Source: a virus. Taken from it: 34,317 nucleotides of DNA. This document shows positions 31,543 to 34,317 of this stretch, one piece after another. The DNA lies in the IMG/VR virus record IMGVR_UViG_3300023184_000010, positions 1 through 34,317 of that record; one strand, given 5' to 3'. Within the stretch, counting starts at the first letter, position 1. The number at the start of each line of letters is the position of its first letter. The notes beneath the pieces are model-generated. The model was given only the letters and a program-made list of their open reading frames with translations. It was not told where the DNA came from and did no database searches. The translations under genes and the position numbers were made by a program.

Positions 31543-32024
31543 AACCAAATCCAAAAACACAGAGTGACACTACTCTAAAGTTTGATGGTGCCGAGCGCGA
31601 AAGCACCGGCAGAGTTAACAGCAAAATGCACACCAACACCTGGAGTGGTCACGCCAATGATGGTCGTGAAGTCAACTTCGGCCGTGGACCCACTCGAGGC
31701 AACATGGGCTGTGGCAAGCCGGGCAAGCCAGGTGCAATGACATCAGTAACACAAGACTCATACCGCCCAGCACCAACTGACAGCCTGCCTGCCAGTGTGA
31801 AAATTCGAAACCCAGACTACATCAACGGTGGCGCACAAGTTCGCACACCAGGTGGCACTAGATCCTGGATGCCATCAGCAACACAAAACTATCACGGCAA
31901 CCCAGACAAGATTCGCATTGGTCAGAACGGTGGCGGTAGTTACAACAGTGAAAAGCCTGGCCGGGTTCCTGCCACTCGCAAGGGTGACAGCAACTTCAAC
32001 TTTGGCCCCAAGAGCCAATACTAA
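31539..32024 (+). CDS. Gly/Asn-rich basic protein with RGPTxGN motif (161 aa)
   Basis: AAAGGAAAACAAAA precedes ATG 31539. Extremely hydrophilic and low in Leu/Ile, with GRGPTRGN at residues 48-55 and repeated GKPGKPG, PGRVPATRKG and NGGGSYN runs. Likely disordered. The RGPTxGN motif occurs twice more in the 109-aa protein at 33163. Disordered basic proteins in the head-gene block may bind packaged DNA or capsid; this is inference. Confidence 0.75.
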   Translation: MKPNPKTQSDTTLKFDGAERESTGRVNSKMHTNTWSGHANDGREVNFGRGPTRGNMGCGKPGKPGAMTSVTQDSYRPAPTDSLPASVKIRNPDYINGGAQVRTPGGTRSWMPSATQNYHGNPDKIRIGQNGGGSYNSEKPGRVPATRKGDSNFNFGPKSQY

Positions 32025-32034
32025 GGACTGAGAC

Positions 32035-32379
32035 ATGATACCATTTATCGTTCAAGGCAACTCAGCCAAACTGCCTTATGCAGATGATTCAACAGACACC
32101 GCGGTGGCCTTGGCTCCTGGTGGCTTTGGTATCCCCAATTGCCTGTTGATCTTTAATCCAGACACAGCCAATGTGGCAGTGGTCAACTATGGCTTTGACG
32201 CCCTGGATCACAATGCAGTTGTGCCCACAAACGGCTTTAACGGTCAAGGTGTTGTGGTAGGACCCAATGCCACAGTGCAGGTGCGTGTGAACAACACCTA
32301 CCAGGCCAGCAATTTGTATATCTCAGTTGCAGGTGTCACAGGCACTGGCAATGTATTCATAACACCAGGACAAATTTAA
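32035..32379 (+). CDS. Beta-rich decoration-like structural protein (114 aa)
   Basis: ATG 32035 with AAGGACTGAGAC. It opens MIPFIVQGNSAKLPYADDST and continues with alternating beta strands and Asn/Gly turns (NATVQVRVNNTYQASNLYIS), no helix-forming stretch and no cysteine except one. Small all-beta proteins in head-gene blocks often decorate the capsid; the gene is coupled in layout to a second beta protein 1 bp downstream. Function inferred from composition and position. Confidence 0.65.
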   Translation: MIPFIVQGNSAKLPYADDSTDTAVALAPGGFGIPNCLLIFNPDTANVAVVNYGFDALDHNAVVPTNGFNGQGVVVGPNATVQVRVNNTYQASNLYISVAGVTGTGNVFITPGQI

Positions 32380-32380
32380 C

Positions 32381-33151
32381 ATGCCCACAGTCATTACCCC
32401 AGCATTAGAAACGGTTGTCAACACAGGCAGTCAGAATCTATTCACCATTACCACAACCACAACAGTTCCTGCAATCAATCCAGGCAATGTTGTGATTGCC
32501 AACACAGCCGGTGGCTTCACCACTGCTGAATTTAATACCTACAACATTGGTGACACAGTGACCATTAGTGGCACACAAGGTGGCACAGGCTCAATCACTG
32601 CCTACACTGATCCTACCACTTATTACATAATTGGCACGGACCAGAGCAGTAGTTTTGTGTTGAGTGCCACTCGAGGTGGTGCCAACATCATTACTTCAGC
32701 AGGAACCACAACAGGATTGAGTTTCGCGGCTTCGGGCACAGCGTTCCCAGCACAAGTGGGCGCCACACAATACAACACAGTGGCATCACCTGTGCAGGTC
32801 ACCTACTCAGCCATCACAGCCAATGTGGGCACAGACATCACCAGCAACATCTCTTCAGGTGCATTTGGTCTTGCTGGCACAGCCAACATTGCTTATCAAT
32901 TGAATGCGTTCTTAAATGTTACTGCCACGCCGGCCACATACGGTTGGGTCAACACAGGCACCAACGCTGCCATTGGCCCCACAGCAGTGGCAGGCACACC
33001 ACTGTCAACCACTTTCTACAACACCACAGGCAACACAGTGAATGTGGCAGTGAGAGTCAGTAGCCTGGATGGATCCGCATTCGCATACCCAACTCAGATC
33101 CAGGCGGCAGCGGCCACAGTGACTGAAGTATCAGGCTACACAGTAGCATAA
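32381..33151 (+). CDS. Beta-rich structural protein, possible capsid or head-fibre protein (256 aa)
   Basis: ATG 32381 follows AGGACAAATTTAAC. Residues about 35-125 are a Thr/Gly-rich domain (NIGDTVTISGTQGGTGSITA, YYIIGTDQSSSFVLSATRGG) like the beta inserts of phage tail proteins. Residues about 145-250 look like a jelly-roll or C1q/TNF-like unit (IAYQLNAFLNVTATPATYGW, then NTVNVAVRVSSLDGSAF). No catalytic motif. Probably displayed on the virion surface. Confidence 0.65.
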   Translation: MPTVITPALETVVNTGSQNLFTITTTTTVPAINPGNVVIANTAGGFTTAEFNTYNIGDTVTISGTQGGTGSITAYTDPTTYYIIGTDQSSSFVLSATRGGANIITSAGTTTGLSFAASGTAFPAQVGATQYNTVASPVQVTYSAITANVGTDITSNISSGAFGLAGTANIAYQLNAFLNVTATPATYGWVNTGTNAAIGPTAVAGTPLSTTFYNTTGNTVNVAVRVSSLDGSAFAYPTQIQAAAATVTEVSGYTVA

Positions 33152-33162
33152 GGAAAAACACC

Positions 33163-33492
33163 ATGGCAAGAATATCAACCAAAAACATGCAGGCAGCCAG
33201 CATCAATCAAAAGCGTGGCCCCACAACAGGCAATGAAAGCACAGGCACCAAGCGTGCTGACTTCATGGCTGAAAAGAGCCGCACAGGTTCAGAAAAATCT
33301 GAACTGGCCAACATGATCACAGGCGCTGTTGCGGCTCGTGGTCGTGGTATGGAAGGCTTCCGTGACAAAGCCGTTGAAGGCCTACACACCAACACCAATG
33401 TTGGTCGTGGTCCCACAAAAGGCAACGCCGGCAAGCCACAGAAAAGTGGTGGCGGTCGCCGAGGCGCACTAGGCGCCACCTCCGGTTATTAA
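33163..33492 (+). CDS. Basic Gly-rich protein with two RGPTxGN motifs (109 aa)
   Basis: ATG 33163 with AAGGAAAAACACC. Contains RGPTTGN (18-24) and RGPTKGN (82-88), an Arg-rich centre (AARGRGMEGFRDKAVEGLH) and a GGGRRGALGATSGY tail. Highly basic, few hydrophobics; partner of the 161-aa protein by motif. A strong terminator follows at once. Possible DNA- or capsid-associated protein; function not known. Confidence 0.7.
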   Translation: MARISTKNMQAASINQKRGPTTGNESTGTKRADFMAEKSRTGSEKSELANMITGAVAARGRGMEGFRDKAVEGLHTNTNVGRGPTKGNAGKPQKSGGGRRGALGATSGY

Positions 33493-33502
33493 TTAACCCC
33501 CA

Positions 33503-33534
33503 CTTGGGCACACACAGGGTGTGCTCAAGTTTTT
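33503..33534 (+). terminator. Intrinsic terminator after 109-aa gene
   Basis: 11-bp stem CTTGGGCACAC / GTGTGCTCAAG (one G-T wobble) with loop ACAGG and a run of five T (33530-33534). It separates the small-protein block from the 264-aa gene and terL; no promoter box is seen in the 23 bp after it, so some read-through must feed the packaging genes. Confidence 0.85.
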
Positions 33535-33557
33535 GATTTGTTTTGAAAGGAAATGAT

Positions 33558-34317
33558 ATGAACAAAGCCACCCCTGCCCCTGAAGGCAACATCTGGGATG
33601 ATGTCCCAAAAGAAACCCCCAAGAAAAAAGACCGAACTGACAAGGTTGTAGCCAAGCCTGCTGCCGTTGTGACCACGGTGCCACAGACTCCAGACTACGA
33701 CCTGGAAGGCTTGCAAACAGACTTCCCCACTGCCACTGATCTCGAACGCTTTGTGTTTGATGAAACCGGCGTTGTGCTCAGTCTCAAAGGCCGTGCCAAC
33801 AAGATGAAATATCAAGTGGCCATGGATGTGCTGAATGGTCAACCAGTGGATCCCAAGTTCATTGGTGAAGGTAATCCATACTTGGACAAGGCAGACATGG
33901 TGCCTGAAGAGCCCATGAAAGACCTGCCACCAAGACCCGCAGAGATACCACCACTAACAGAAGTGCAGAATGAATTCTTCACTGCGTTTGTGCCACACTC
34001 GGATCCGGAATATCATGCTCGTGGTGTGCGTATGCATTGCACCTTCCGCAAGTACAAGAACGGTTGCATCACCTATGAAGTGCTGGGACCAATTGAACCC
34101 AAACCATTCGGTGAAAAGATTGACAAGTTTGGCCGTATGAGACCCGAGATCATCAAGTGGACTGATCCCCGCACTGGTGAGCAAATCGTACAACGCGATG
34201 ATGGCACACTCACACCCATTGGACGACGCCTAAAAGCCATGATGCAGACAATGAAGTACAATGATTCAAACCAATGGGTACGCTACATTGATAGAGACTT
34301 TATCAGTCTAGATCAAC
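33558..34317 (+). CDS. Hypothetical protein, continues through the join to base 162 (264 aa total)
   Basis: ATG 33558 (MNKATPAPEGNIWDDVPKET) with GAAAGGAAATGAT. The frame is open to the window edge and continues in frame at base 1 (equivalent to 34191). The N-terminal 45 residues are Pro/Lys-rich and disordered; a central beta-helix domain includes LERFVFDETGVVLSLKGRAN; the C-terminal half has CTFRKYKNGCITYEVLGPIE, a WTDPRTGEQIVQRDDGTLTP stretch and a helix GRRLKAMMQTMKYN. No family is recognised. It is coupled to the 105-aa gene and terL, suggesting a late head or packaging role. Confidence 0.85.
   Translation, partial: MNKATPAPEGNIWDDVPKETPKKKDRTDKVVAKPAAVVTTVPQTPDYDLEGLQTDFPTATDLERFVFDETGVVLSLKGRANKMKYQVAMDVLNGQPVDPKFIGEGNPYLDKADMVPEEPMKDLPPRPAEIPPLTEVQNEFFTAFVPHSDPEYHARGVRMHCTFRKYKNGCITYEVLGPIEPKPFGEKIDKFGRMRPEIIKWTDPRTGEQIVQRDDGTLTPIGRRLKAMMQTMKYNDSNQWVRYIDRDFISLDQ
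34191..34317. repeat. Right copy of 127-bp terminal direct repeat (contig overlap)
   Basis: Exact copy of bases 1-127. The match ends abruptly at both window edges, as expected for a contig that closes on itself. Remove one copy when circularising; unique length is then 34,190 bp. Confidence 0.95.

Noticed and set aside
1-34317. Temperate lifestyle (integrase, repressor, attachment site)
   Set aside because: No recombinase, excisionase or CI-like gene and no tRNA target seen; nothing supports lysogeny.

Overview
The window is a complete tailed-phage genome recovered as a circular contig. Positions 1-127 and 34191-34317 are identical, and one reading frame runs through the join without a break, so the unique length is 34,190 bp. 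Virion genes: a terminase large subunit, a P22-type portal, a candidate scaffold, an SU10-like (DUF5309-type) major capsid protein, a gp4-like adaptor, a gp10-like hub, a giant repetitive fibre and three large internal/ejection-type proteins. No tape measure, sheath or tail-tube gene is seen. This points to a short-tailed (podovirus-like) phage of an aquatic, Shine-Dalgarno-using bacterium, probably a Gram-negative. The host cannot be named from the sequence, and no integrase, repressor or tRNA is visible.

Layout. (a) 31.0 kb through the join to 0.5 kb: candidate small terminase, small basic Gly-rich proteins, two beta-rich decoration-like proteins and a 264-aa protein. (b) 0.5-9.1 kb: terminase, portal, scaffold, capsid, connector. 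(c) 9.1-18.8 kb: 1922-aa fibre, Asp-box beta-propeller, hub, further structural protein. (d) 18.8-26.5 kb: Ala/Gln-rich 1203-aa protein with glycine zippers, a 237-aa protein, an 894-aa protein carrying an M15 cell-wall peptidase signature, and a 201-aa protein. (e) 26.5-27.0 kb: a Dps-type ferritin with a complete ferroxidase ligand set, translationally coupled to the virion genes. (f) 27.0-30.9 kb: the only accessory block, about a dozen small genes on both strands (GNAT, HNH-like, CxxC protein, tail-anchored membrane protein, unknowns), two good sigma70 promoters and a roughly 400-nt chain of hairpins.

Regulation looks two-tiered. The accessory block has consensus host-type promoters followed by ribosome binding sites. 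The virion genes are instead punctuated by terminators and by a recurrent box, (C)TAAATA, with no -35 element. At six starts the box lies 4-6 nt before an ATG that has no Shine-Dalgarno sequence. That geometry matches T4-type late promoters (TATAAATA at about -13 to -6) and predicts leaderless late mRNAs. No late sigma factor or RNA polymerase gene is recognisable.

No DNA polymerase, helicase, primase, single-strand binding protein, nucleotide-metabolism gene or classical endolysin/holin cassette is recognisable anywhere in this closed genome. Replication must therefore rely on the host or on unrecognised small proteins. The hairpin-rich region at 28.6-29.0 kb is the best place to look for an origin or a regulatory RNA.
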